Made by a program: the position numbers and the translations under genes. Shown one piece after another: positions 10,182 through 18,587 of a stretch of DNA of 64,000 bases; within the stretch, counting starts at the first letter, position 1; every line of letters begins with the position of its first letter. Under the pieces are notes generated by a model. That model saw only the letters and a list, made by a program, of their open reading frames with translations, ran no database searches and was not told the DNA's origin. The stretch is from Lysobacter sp. (GTDB taxonomy: Bacteria > Pseudomonadota > Gammaproteobacteria > Xanthomonadales > Xanthomonadaceae): positions 157,178 to 221,177 of the forward strand of contig DAHUXS010000021.1 in assembly GCA_027306995.1 (NCBI GenBank). The letters are read 5' to 3'.

Positions 10182-11047
10182 GCGGACATGCTTCGAACGT
10201 GCCCCTCATCCTCGATCTCGACGATTCGGTAGGCGATATCGGCCTCTCCGATCGTTTGCCGCTGCAGCACTGGCAGGAACGCTTGCGGTTTTCCTGCAGT
10301 CGGCGCGATTTGCGGCGCTTCGCCGACGCCGTCGCGCCGCTGCTGATGGCGACGCACGGCACGGTGCTGATGGGCAGCGGCGACTTCCATCACCTCAGCC
10401 TGCCTTTGGTCGAGTTGGCGGCGCGCCGCCGACCATTGCGCGTGGTCGTGCTCGACAATCATCCCGACAACATGCGCTTCCCGTTCGGCGTGCATTGCGG
10501 ATCGTGGGTCGGGCGCGCGGCGGCGTTGCCTGGCGTGGTCGACGTCCACGTGCTGGGCATTTCGTCCGCCGACGCCGGCAGCAAGCATGTTTGGGAAAAC
10601 CAGCTCGGTGCGTTGCGAAATGGTCGTGTGCATTACTGGTGCGTCGGTGTCGACACGTCGTGGGCCGGGACGCGCGGAATCACCACGCTGCGCAGTTTCG
10701 ATTCGCCGCAACAGCTGCTCGCCGAATTCATTCCCGCCATGGCGAACGATCCGACGCCGGTCTATTTCTCGATCGACAAGGACGTGTTCGCGCCGGAAGT
10801 GGTGCATACCAACTGGGACCAAGGGCGGTTCCTGCTCGACGATGCGCTGGCGGTCATCGCGGCATTGAAGTCGAACATCGTCGCCAGCGACATCACCGGC
10901 GAGGTCTCCATGTATCGCTATCGCAGCCTGTTCAAGCGGCTGCTGAGCCGGCTCGACCAGCAGCCGGATCCGTCTCCGGACGAAATCGATGCATGGCAGC
11001 GCGAGCAGGCGGAAGTGAATCGCCAGCTGATCGCAGCGTTGGGCTAA
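10178..11047 (+). CDS. Arginase/agmatinase-superfamily protein (divergent)
   Basis: GSGDFHH, VLDNHPDNM (DxHxD-like) and FSIDKDVF (DxD) match the three arginase metal-ligand blocks; ATGA overlap with upstream gene. Confidence 0.7.
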   Translation: MSGHASNVPLILDLDDSVGDIGLSDRLPLQHWQERLRFSCSRRDLRRFADAVAPLLMATHGTVLMGSGDFHHLSLPLVELAARRRPLRVVVLDNHPDNMRFPFGVHCGSWVGRAAALPGVVDVHVLGISSADAGSKHVWENQLGALRNGRVHYWCVGVDTSWAGTRGITTLRSFDSPQQLLAEFIPAMANDPTPVYFSIDKDVFAPEVVHTNWDQGRFLLDDALAVIAALKSNIVASDITGEVSMYRYRSLFKRLLSRLDQQPDPSPDEIDAWQREQAEVNRQLIAALG

Positions 11048-12240
11048 CTCGCCTCGATCACCCGGCAGATCGCCTCGAAATCGCCATCGCCGAGCCGTGG
11101 GCTGTTGCTGATGGTGAGGCTGCGTGCGGCGAGATCGGCTGCGTTCGGACACTGTTGGCGCGGGACGATGTCGCGCAGTTCGGCGTAATCGGGCAGGGCG
11201 TGGATGAACATCCGGCTCACGCCGAGGCCGGAAGTCCACAGGCGATCGAGCACGGCGTCGCGTCGATGCTCGCTGTCCAATCGCACCAGCAAGATCGGCC
11301 AGACGCCGCGTTCGCCAGCCCGATCCGCGTAGATGTGGATGCCGGGAATCGCGCGCAATCGTTCGAGGCGCGACAGCGCGCAAGCACGGCGTTCACCCAG
11401 GAATTGAGGCAGACGCTGTGCAGCATTCGCACCGACGTCTTGGCGCCATTCGCCCATGCGATGCAACGGCACTTCCAACGGGAAGCGGTCGCCGATCGCG
11501 CCGACGGGGTCATGACGCTTCAGGGCGCGACGCAAGGGCAGGCCATAGGCCCAGCGCATCGGCAGCGGGCGATAGAACAACGTGTAGCCGAACAGTTCGA
11601 TGCAACGGCGACGCTCGAACGCCGCCTGCTTCGGCAAGTCGTCCTGCAGCGCCTGCATCGCGTCCAGCCATGCGGGATCGCGTGCAATGACCACACCACC
11701 TTCGTAAGTGGACAGGCCCTTGCCGGCAGCAAGACTGAAGAACCCGATGTCGCCCGCCAACCCGATGCCGCGGTCCTCGATGGTCGCGCCCAGCGATTGC
11801 GCCGCATCCTCGATCACTGTGATGCCGGAGTCGGCAACGATGCGATTGACGGCAGCGACATCGGTAACGCGCCCGCCGAGATGCGTCGGAACCACCGCCA
11901 ACACGCGATCGTCCAGCTGCGCACGCAAGGCATCGGGATCGAAATCGAGACTGTCACGGGCGAGATCGGCAATGCGCAGTCGCAGGCCCAGCGCATGCAC
12001 GGCGATCGCGACCAGCGGGCAGGTGAACGCCGGAACGACGACGACATCGCGGCGCGGTTGGCGCTGATGTGCGACGCGCAACGCCAGCATCAGCGCGGCA
12101 GTGCCGGAGCAGGTGACAAGCGCGCGTGCAGTGCCGAGTTGTGTCGACAATTCGCCTGGGAGATCACGCCGCGACGCGAACAGGTCGGACAGCCGTGGCG
12201 GCAGTCCGGCGGTCGGCGGGATTTCAGCCAGGCGTCGCAT
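11044..12240 (-). CDS. DegT/DnrJ/EryC1/StrS-family PLP aminotransferase
   Basis: GTAALMLALR, VPAFTCPLVA, VIEDAAQSLGA, FSLAAGKGLSTYEGGVV. Confidence 0.88.
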   Translation of the reverse strand: MRRLAEIPPTAGLPPRLSDLFASRRDLPGELSTQLGTARALVTCSGTAALMLALRVAHQRQPRRDVVVVPAFTCPLVAIAVHALGLRLRIADLARDSLDFDPDALRAQLDDRVLAVVPTHLGGRVTDVAAVNRIVADSGITVIEDAAQSLGATIEDRGIGLAGDIGFFSLAAGKGLSTYEGGVVIARDPAWLDAMQALQDDLPKQAAFERRRCIELFGYTLFYRPLPMRWAYGLPLRRALKRHDPVGAIGDRFPLEVPLHRMGEWRQDVGANAAQRLPQFLGERRACALSRLERLRAIPGIHIYADRAGERGVWPILLVRLDSEHRRDAVLDRLWTSGLGVSRMFIHALPDYAELRDIVPRQQCPNAADLAARSLTISNSPRLGDGDFEAICRVIEAS

Positions 12241-12625
12241 CAGTCGCGTCCGCGGTCTCCCGCGATTCCGATATCGCCAGCAATCCTATCCCGAGCACGA
12301 TGACCAGTGCGCCCAGCAGTTGCAGCGGGGTGATGCGTTCGTGCAGCCACCAGGCGGACACCAGCAGTACGCTCACGACTTCCAGGTGCGACGCCGCGAA
12401 GGCAGGGCCGATCGGTGCGTCGCGCAACAGCCGCATCCAGGTCAGGAAGGCGCCGAGATAGCCGCATAGCCCAATCCATGTCCAGGGTTGTTCCGCAACA
12501 CGCAGGATCCAAGTCAAATCTGTCGCAAATGGCAGCGCATGGTTGCCGGCGATCTTGAAACAGGTCTGCGCCAGCGTGTCGAAGGCCATCAGCGTGGGAA
12601 ATCCGATCGCGTAGAGCTTCCTCAT
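12224..12625 (-). CDS. Small EamA/SMR-type transporter subunit (ArnF-size, 133 aa)
   Basis: Four predicted TM helices; start at MRKLYAIGFPTLMAFDTLAQTCFKIAG. Confidence 0.75.
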   Translation of the reverse strand: MRKLYAIGFPTLMAFDTLAQTCFKIAGNHALPFATDLTWILRVAEQPWTWIGLCGYLGAFLTWMRLLRDAPIGPAFAASHLEVVSVLLVSAWWLHERITPLQLLGALVIVLGIGLLAISESRETADATDATPG

Positions 12626-12966
12626 GCGCCGATCCCCACCAGCGCCACGCCGATGCAGACCAGCAGGATGCCGCCGACACGCAACGGCGTGAGTTTTTCG
12701 CGGAAGAACAATCGCCCGCAGATCATCACGACGACGATATTGATTGAGCCCAGCAGCACGCCGAGCGACAGCGGCACCTGCGACAGGAAGGCGATCCACA
12801 CCAGGAATTCGCCCAGGTAACACAGCAGGCCGAGCCACAGCATCGGTTGCCGGGCCAGTGCGCGCCAGCCGTTGTCGCCGTGGTGGGCGGCGGTCTTGAA
12901 GCAGAGTTGTCCGCCGGTATCGAGCGCGGCATTGGCGAGCCAGAGGGCGGTGGCCAGTGGCGTCAT
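12622..12966 (-). CDS. Small EamA/SMR-type transporter subunit (ArnE-size, 114 aa)
   Basis: Four predicted TM helices; MTPLATALWLANAALDTGGQLCFKTAA...; 4-nt overlaps on both sides. Confidence 0.75.
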   Translation of the reverse strand: MTPLATALWLANAALDTGGQLCFKTAAHHGDNGWRALARQPMLWLGLLCYLGEFLVWIAFLSQVPLSLGVLLGSINIVVVMICGRLFFREKLTPLRVGGILLVCIGVALVGIGA

Positions 12967-13808
12967 GCGCTGCGTTGCGGATTGGCGGCGATGCGATCGA
13001 AGAAGCTGGCGCTGCGATCGATCAGCAGGCGATGCTCGCGATCGATGGTGATCATGTGGTAGCTGTTGTCGAGCAGCAGCAATTCGGTCGGGCCGGACAC
13101 GCTGCGCAGCACGACTTCGGCATTGTCGAGGCTGGCGATGTCGTCGTCGCTGGCATGCGCGACCAGGCAGGGCGCGCTGACCTGCGACAACTGGCGGCGC
13201 ACGCGTTTCGCCAGCTGATGGAGTTCCGCCAGCGAATGCCAGGGATTGCCGGGCAATCCGGCGATGCTGCTGTCGCTGCCCTGCATGGCCGTGCTGATCT
13301 GCGCGCGCAGGCGCTCGTCGCGGATGCCGTAGGGCGGCTGTTCCATGAAGACGCGATCGCGGCCGATGTTGAATTTCTTCAGCAGCGGCAACAGGCCGGA
13401 CAATCGCGCGATGCGCGGCACGCTCCAGCCGTCGTAACGGAAGGTCGCGCCATAGACGCCGACGCCATCGACCAGGTCGGGGCGATCGGCGGCGAGGTTG
13501 AGCGCGAGCAGCGCGCCCATCGACAGGCCACCGACGAACAGGCGATCGCAATGCCCGCGCAGGCGTTCCGCCCCGGTCTGCACGCTCGCCGCCCAGTCCT
13601 GCCAGCGCGTCGCCAGCAAGTCGTCCATATCGCCGCAATGCCCGGCCAATTGCACACCGAACACGGTGAAGCCACGCCGGTTGAGGCCACGCGCCAGCAG
13701 GCGCATTTCGTTGGGCGTGCCGGTGAGGCCGTGGGTCAGCAGGACGGCATTGGGGCCGCCTTCGTAGAAGAATTCGGCCGTCTGTAGCGGGAAGGGTGCT
13801 TCGTTCAC
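12963..13808 (-). CDS. Alpha/beta hydrolase (carboxylesterase/lysophospholipase-like)
   Basis: LLTHGLTGTPNEM, nucleophile elbow VGGLSMGALLAL, YHMITIDREH catalytic His region. Confidence 0.85.
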   Translation of the reverse strand: MNEAPFPLQTAEFFYEGGPNAVLLTHGLTGTPNEMRLLARGLNRRGFTVFGVQLAGHCGDMDDLLATRWQDWAASVQTGAERLRGHCDRLFVGGLSMGALLALNLAADRPDLVDGVGVYGATFRYDGWSVPRIARLSGLLPLLKKFNIGRDRVFMEQPPYGIRDERLRAQISTAMQGSDSSIAGLPGNPWHSLAELHQLAKRVRRQLSQVSAPCLVAHASDDDIASLDNAEVVLRSVSGPTELLLLDNSYHMITIDREHRLLIDRSASFFDRIAANPQRSA

Positions 13809-13820
13809 GCCGCCAGCTTG

Positions 13821-15236
13821 TCAGCCAGCGGTTTCACCGACCTTTCCGGGAGTATCTGCGGCAGGTAACAAAAGCTCCACCCGCAGGCCGCCTGCGCTGC
13901 CGCGCGCATAGCGCACGCGTCCGCCATAGCGTGACAACACCTCCTCGACGATCGCCAGGCCCAGGCCGCTGCCGCCATTGCCGCCAGCCACCTGGAAGAA
14001 GCGTTCGCCGAGCCGGGTCAGCACGGCGTCGTCGACACCGGGGCCGTCGTCTTCCATCGCCAGTTCGATGGTGCCGCCCTGTTGCGACAGGCTCACCGTC
14101 GCGACATGGCCACGACCGGCATGGTGCAGGGCATTGTCGATCAGGTTGTCGAGTGCTTCCTGCAACGCGGCGGCATCGATCATCGCGAACAACGCGCCTT
14201 GCTGCGACGCTTCGTAGCCGAGATCGACGCCGGCGCGCAATGCATCGGGCACGCGTTCGCCGACCATCTCGGGGATGACGACGGACAGATCGACGCGTTG
14301 CGGCAGCGTCGCCTGTACTGACTGCACGCGCGCCAGCGACAGCAGTTGTTCGGCGATGCGCGAGGTGCGGTCGGTCAATCGCGCAACATGGCCGAGTGCA
14401 TCCTCCAGCACTTCCGGGCGCGGATCGGCGAGCGCGCGTTCGGAGTGCAGGCGCAGGCCGGCCAGCGGCGTGCGCAGCTGGTGGGCGGCGTCGGCGATGA
14501 AGCGCGATTGCACCGCCAAGGCCTCGCGCAGGTTGGAGACCAGGGTGTCGATGGTGCTGGCGAGCGGCGCGACTTCCGAAGGAACATCGGCATCGAGCAA
14601 TGGCTTGTGCAGGGCGTCGCCGCGACGCAGGCGCGCGATCAGCGGATCCAGCTGTTTCAAGCCGGTATCGATGCCGCTGCGGATCACGAAGACCAAGCCG
14701 AGCACCATCAGCAACAGGGTCGGAATGGTCAGCAGCAGGATGCGTTGCGCCCAACGCCGACGATCTGTGAAGCTTTCGGCGACCGTGACCATCACGGTGT
14801 CGCTGGGATCGACCTTGGGATGGAACGAGCGCGACGCCAGGCGCAGATGGCGTTCGGCGCGAATCGTCGACAGCTTGACCGGCTCGTTGACCGTGGCTGT
14901 CAGCGATGCCATGGGCGGTTTGAAGTTGGCCGCGATCACGCCTTTGTGGACGCTGGTGATGGAATAGAACTGGAAGCCGTCGGGGTCGTACTGGATCAGG
15001 AACAGGGCCTGCGGCGAGAACGCGCGGAAGGTTTCCGGCTGCGTGTCCATCAGGTTGACGACGGAATCGACCTGCTCGACCAGTTCGGCATCGTGGGCGC
15101 GATTGGCGTAGTAACGCGCCATCTCGTAAGTCACCAGGCCGGCGATCAACGCCAGTACGGTCAACGGCACGCTGAGGTACACCAGCAGGCTGCGATACAG
15201 GCTGGTGCGCCGCGGCGCGCGGTCATTCATCGCCAA
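13821..15236 (-). CDS. Two-component sensor histidine kinase (QseC/TctE-type)
   Basis: DAAHQLRTPLAGLRLHSE (H-box), N-box IDNALHHA, DDGPGVDD, GSGLGLAIV. Confidence 0.92.
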   Translation of the reverse strand: MAMNDRAPRRTSLYRSLLVYLSVPLTVLALIAGLVTYEMARYYANRAHDAELVEQVDSVVNLMDTQPETFRAFSPQALFLIQYDPDGFQFYSITSVHKGVIAANFKPPMASLTATVNEPVKLSTIRAERHLRLASRSFHPKVDPSDTVMVTVAESFTDRRRWAQRILLLTIPTLLLMVLGLVFVIRSGIDTGLKQLDPLIARLRRGDALHKPLLDADVPSEVAPLASTIDTLVSNLREALAVQSRFIADAAHQLRTPLAGLRLHSERALADPRPEVLEDALGHVARLTDRTSRIAEQLLSLARVQSVQATLPQRVDLSVVIPEMVGERVPDALRAGVDLGYEASQQGALFAMIDAAALQEALDNLIDNALHHAGRGHVATVSLSQQGGTIELAMEDDGPGVDDAVLTRLGERFFQVAGGNGGSGLGLAIVEEVLSRYGGRVRYARGSAGGLRVELLLPAADTPGKVGETAG

Positions 15237-15897
15237 GGGGTTCCAGCAGGTAACCGAGGCCGCGCACGGTACGCAGGCGCACGCCGCAATCCTGGATCTT
15301 GCGGCGCAGGCGATGCAACGCGATGTCGAGGCCGTTGTCGGTGAGCTCGTTGTCCCAGGCGCAGATCGTTTCCATCATCTGGGCGCGACTGACGATGCGG
15401 CCGGCGCGCGCGGCGAGCAGCGAGACCAGGGCGAATTCGCGGGCGGTGAGTTCGATCGGGCCATTCGGTCCGCGCGCGCGCTGGTCGCCGGGATCGATCG
15501 CCAGTCCGCCGACCTCCAATTCGGTTGCGCCTTGCGCCGAACCGCGGCGCAGATGGGCGCGCACGCGGGCGTCGAACTCGGCGATCGCGAATGGCTTGAC
15601 CAGGTAGTCGTCGGCGCCGAGATCGAGGATGCGCACGCGTTCGTTCAAGGCTTCGCCGGCGCTGACCACCAGGATCGGGGTATCGATGCGCGCCGCGCGC
15701 AAGCGGCGGATCACTTCGCCGCCTTCCAGCGAAGGCAGGCCGATGTCGAGGATCAGCAATTGATAGACGCCGCTTTTGCCAGCCTGTTCGGCCTGCTTGC
15801 CGTCGCCCACGCAATCGACCGCGTGGCCGCGCGCGACCAGCAGGTTCTGCATGCCGGCGGCGATGTGGGCGTCGTCTTCCGCGATGAGGATGCGCAT
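15223..15897 (-). CDS. OmpR-family response regulator
   Basis: MRILIAEDDAHIAAG receiver; wHTH ELTAREFALVSLLAARAGRIVSR. Confidence 0.94.
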   Translation of the reverse strand: MRILIAEDDAHIAAGMQNLLVARGHAVDCVGDGKQAEQAGKSGVYQLLILDIGLPSLEGGEVIRRLRAARIDTPILVVSAGEALNERVRILDLGADDYLVKPFAIAEFDARVRAHLRRGSAQGATELEVGGLAIDPGDQRARGPNGPIELTAREFALVSLLAARAGRIVSRAQMMETICAWDNELTDNGLDIALHRLRRKIQDCGVRLRTVRGLGYLLEPLGDE

Positions 15898-15901
15898 GGC
15901 G

Positions 15902-16675
15902 CTACTTTAGTACCTGGACCCCGAGATAGAACACCGGGGTGGCGCGTGGTCGTTCACCCGAGATTTGCCGACCCAGCGAAGCCATGAAGACCAGGTGCTC
16001 GCTGATCGGGTGACGGGTCCCGAGATTGATGATGGTCTGCGTCGTCCCGTGGTCGTCGCGGCTGCCGTTGATCTCGGCCAGGCACTGCCAGTCGCGTGGG
16101 CACGGACGCGCCCAGAACATTCCGGCCTGCCAGGCGTCGTTCCCCTTCTCGACGAAGTGGCGCACCACCTCGACACCCAGCGACGACTTGCCGAAGGTCT
16201 TGACGACCTGCAGCGGCAGCTGGAATTCCTGTGTCGCCGGACTCAGGTCCTTGCGGCGTGCCGCGGGCGGACCCGGCAGGATCCAGTGCGGCTGGATCGC
16301 CATGCTCACGCCGGCCTTGTCCTCGTCGAGGAAACGCCAGCGCAGGGCGAGTTCGGTGCCACCGATGCCGGAGGCGAAGGCCGATCCCGGTTCGCGGCGA
16401 TGCGCCCACGCCGGATGCACCGTCAGCTGGATGCGTTCGCCCAAGCCATAATTGATGTCGGCATCAGGCGCGATGACATTCCATGTATCGCCGGTGCGGT
16501 CGCCGGTCGCGGCGAGATTGATCTCCCAATGGCCATCGCCGGGCGAACCGGTGTCGTTGGTGATCAGTGGCGGCCCCGCCTGCGCGAAGGCGACGTGCGG
16601 AAGGCAGGTGCAGGCGATCAGGACGAGCGAAAACCATCCCCGGCGAACGCGATGAAGCGCCATCATCAAAATCAA
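15902..16675 (-). CDS. Predicted outer-membrane/transporter-like hypothetical protein
   Basis: Signal peptide and beta-barrel-like pattern (GPPLITNDTGSPGDGHWEINLAA...). Confidence 0.6.
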   Translation of the reverse strand: MILMMALHRVRRGWFSLVLIACTCLPHVAFAQAGPPLITNDTGSPGDGHWEINLAATGDRTGDTWNVIAPDADINYGLGERIQLTVHPAWAHRREPGSAFASGIGGTELALRWRFLDEDKAGVSMAIQPHWILPGPPAARRKDLSPATQEFQLPLQVVKTFGKSSLGVEVVRHFVEKGNDAWQAGMFWARPCPRDWQCLAEINGSRDDHGTTQTIINLGTRHPISEHLVFMASLGRQISGERPRATPVFYLGVQVLK

Positions 16676-17484
16676 TGTGCTTTGGTCGCAGGCCGTTGCG
16701 GGAAGATCAGGATGCCCAGCACGATCGCTGCGAGCAATATCAGCGAACCGCCATAGCGGCTGAGTTCGAGTCCGCCCTGGGCGTCCGGCTTGTCGAGGAA
16801 ATCGCCGACCACGGCGCCCAGTGGTCGCGTGAGCACGAACGCGGCCCAGAACAGCGCAGTGCGCGAGACCTTGGTCGTGAAGTACAGGAACGTGACCAGC
16901 AGCAGCAAGCCGCCGAAGATCATGATGCTGCCGGTATAGCCGTCGCTTTGGCTATCGGAAACCCAGTCACCCAACGCGGTGCCCAGCGTCTGCGAGAAAG
17001 TGATGGTGAGCCAGTAGAACAGTTCCGAGCGGCCGTCGCGCACGCTCTCGACTGCAATCGTGCCGGTGCTGCGATACCAGGTGAACAGCGTTGCCAGCAG
17101 CAACGCCAGCAGCAGCAGCGAACCGCCGGGGTAGCCGATTCCGAGCGAGCGATCGGCGAAATCCGCCAGCGTGGTACCGACGGTGGTGCTGGCGATGATG
17201 GCGAACCAGTACAACCATTTGTTGAAGCGCGGCGCGCGAATCTGCAACGCCACTGCCGCCGCGAACACCAGCGCGAAGATGGCGGTCCCGATCAGATAAC
17301 CAGGATGCCAGGCGACGGCGCTGGCCTCCGGCGTGGTCTCGCCCAGCCACGACATGGTGACGGCATCGCCGCCGATTTCACCGAAAGTGGTCGCCAGGAT
17401 CTTGATGATCCAGAAGCCGAGGGTGATCGCGGGAACCTTGGCCACCCAGTCGGCCGGGCCGTTGTCTCGGGAAAGATCGTTCAT
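16672..17484 (-). CDS. Multi-pass membrane protein (COG4705-like)
   Basis: KVPAITLGFWIIKILATTFGEIGGDAVTMS and repeated GTxLADxxxxSLGIGYPGGSLLL / GTALGDWVSDSQSDGYTGS motifs. Confidence 0.75.
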   Translation of the reverse strand: MNDLSRDNGPADWVAKVPAITLGFWIIKILATTFGEIGGDAVTMSWLGETTPEASAVAWHPGYLIGTAIFALVFAAAVALQIRAPRFNKWLYWFAIIASTTVGTTLADFADRSLGIGYPGGSLLLLALLLATLFTWYRSTGTIAVESVRDGRSELFYWLTITFSQTLGTALGDWVSDSQSDGYTGSIMIFGGLLLLVTFLYFTTKVSRTALFWAAFVLTRPLGAVVGDFLDKPDAQGGLELSRYGGSLILLAAIVLGILIFPQRPATKAH

Positions 17485-17570
17485 GCAGGCATCGTACGGC
17501 GGAAAGCCCGTATGGTGGCCGGGCCTTCCCGATGGCGTGTTAAACGAAGCTTTCAGGCTCCGGGGTTTCG

Positions 17571-18587
17571 TCAGAAGGCGTGATCGAAACCGACTTCTCC
17601 CGTCACCCCGAGCTGGTAGGCGCTGACACGACGCTCGAAGAAGTTGGTCAGTTCCTGCACGTCCTGCAGCTCCATGAACGGCAGCGGATTGCGCACGTTG
17701 TAGCGCTTCTCCATGCCCAGCTTGGCGAAGTGGTTGTCGGCGCAGTGCTGCAGGTACTGGCGCATGTCGCGCTCGGAAATGCCGGCCACGCCGCCCGACA
17801 GCACGTCGGAAGCGAACTGCATCTCGCACTCGATCGCTTCTTCCAGCATGGCATGGACCTGCTGCTTCATCTCGTCGTCGAACAAGTCGGGCTCTTCCTC
17901 GCGCACGGTGCGCACCGCCTCGAAGGCGAATTCCATGTGGCAGGACTCGTCGCGGAACACCCAGTTGGTGCCCGAGGCCAGCCCCGGCAGCAGGCCGCGC
18001 GAGCGGAAGTGGTAGACGTAGGCGAACGCGGCGAAGAAGAACAGGCCTTCGATGCATGCAGCGAAGCAGATCTGGTTGAGCAGGAACTGGCGGCGCTGTT
18101 CGCGTGTTTCGATGCGATCGAGGCCCTGGATCGAGTCGATCCACTTGAAGCAGAACTCGGCCTTCTTGCGGATCGACGGGATGTTCTCGATCGCGGCGAA
18201 GGCGCGGGCACGCTCCAACGGGTCGGGCAGGTAGTTGTCGAGCAGGGTGAGGTAGAACTGCACGTGCAGCGCTTCCTCGTACAGCTGGCGCGACAGGTAC
18301 ATGCGCGCTTCCGGCGCGTTGAGATGCTTGTAGAGATTGAGCACCAGGTTGTTGGCGACGATCGAATCTCCGGTGGCGAAGAACGCCACCAGTCGGTGGA
18401 TGAGATGGCGATCGGCCGGCGACATCTTGGCGTGGAGGTCGGTGATGTCGATCTGGAAATCGATCTCCTCCACTGTCCAGGTGTTGCGCACGGCGTTGCG
18501 GTACATCTCGTAGAACTGCGGATAACGCATCGGCCGCAGGGTGAGTTCGAAGCCGGGGTCGAGCAGGCGGGTGACGATCGCGTTCAT
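17571..18587 (-). CDS. nrdB: Class Ia ribonucleoside-diphosphate reductase beta subunit
   Basis: Ferritin-like RNR R2; YEEALHVQFY retains E-x2-H-x3-Y(radical) arrangement; DESCHMEFAFE second metal block. Confidence 0.95.
   Translation of the reverse strand: MNAIVTRLLDPGFELTLRPMRYPQFYEMYRNAVRNTWTVEEIDFQIDITDLHAKMSPADRHLIHRLVAFFATGDSIVANNLVLNLYKHLNAPEARMYLSRQLYEEALHVQFYLTLLDNYLPDPLERARAFAAIENIPSIRKKAEFCFKWIDSIQGLDRIETREQRRQFLLNQICFAACIEGLFFFAAFAYVYHFRSRGLLPGLASGTNWVFRDESCHMEFAFEAVRTVREEEPDLFDDEMKQQVHAMLEEAIECEMQFASDVLSGGVAGISERDMRQYLQHCADNHFAKLGMEKRYNVRNPLPFMELQDVQELTNFFERRVSAYQLGVTGEVGFDHAF

Noticed and set aside
10495-12303. 602-aa plus-strand ORF
   Set aside because: Out-of-frame with the arginase-like gene and antisense to the DegT aminotransferase; no domain content.
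12622-13638. 338-aa minus-strand ORF
   Set aside because: The N-terminal two thirds are an out-of-frame reading of the alpha/beta hydrolase; the true small transporter starts at 12966.
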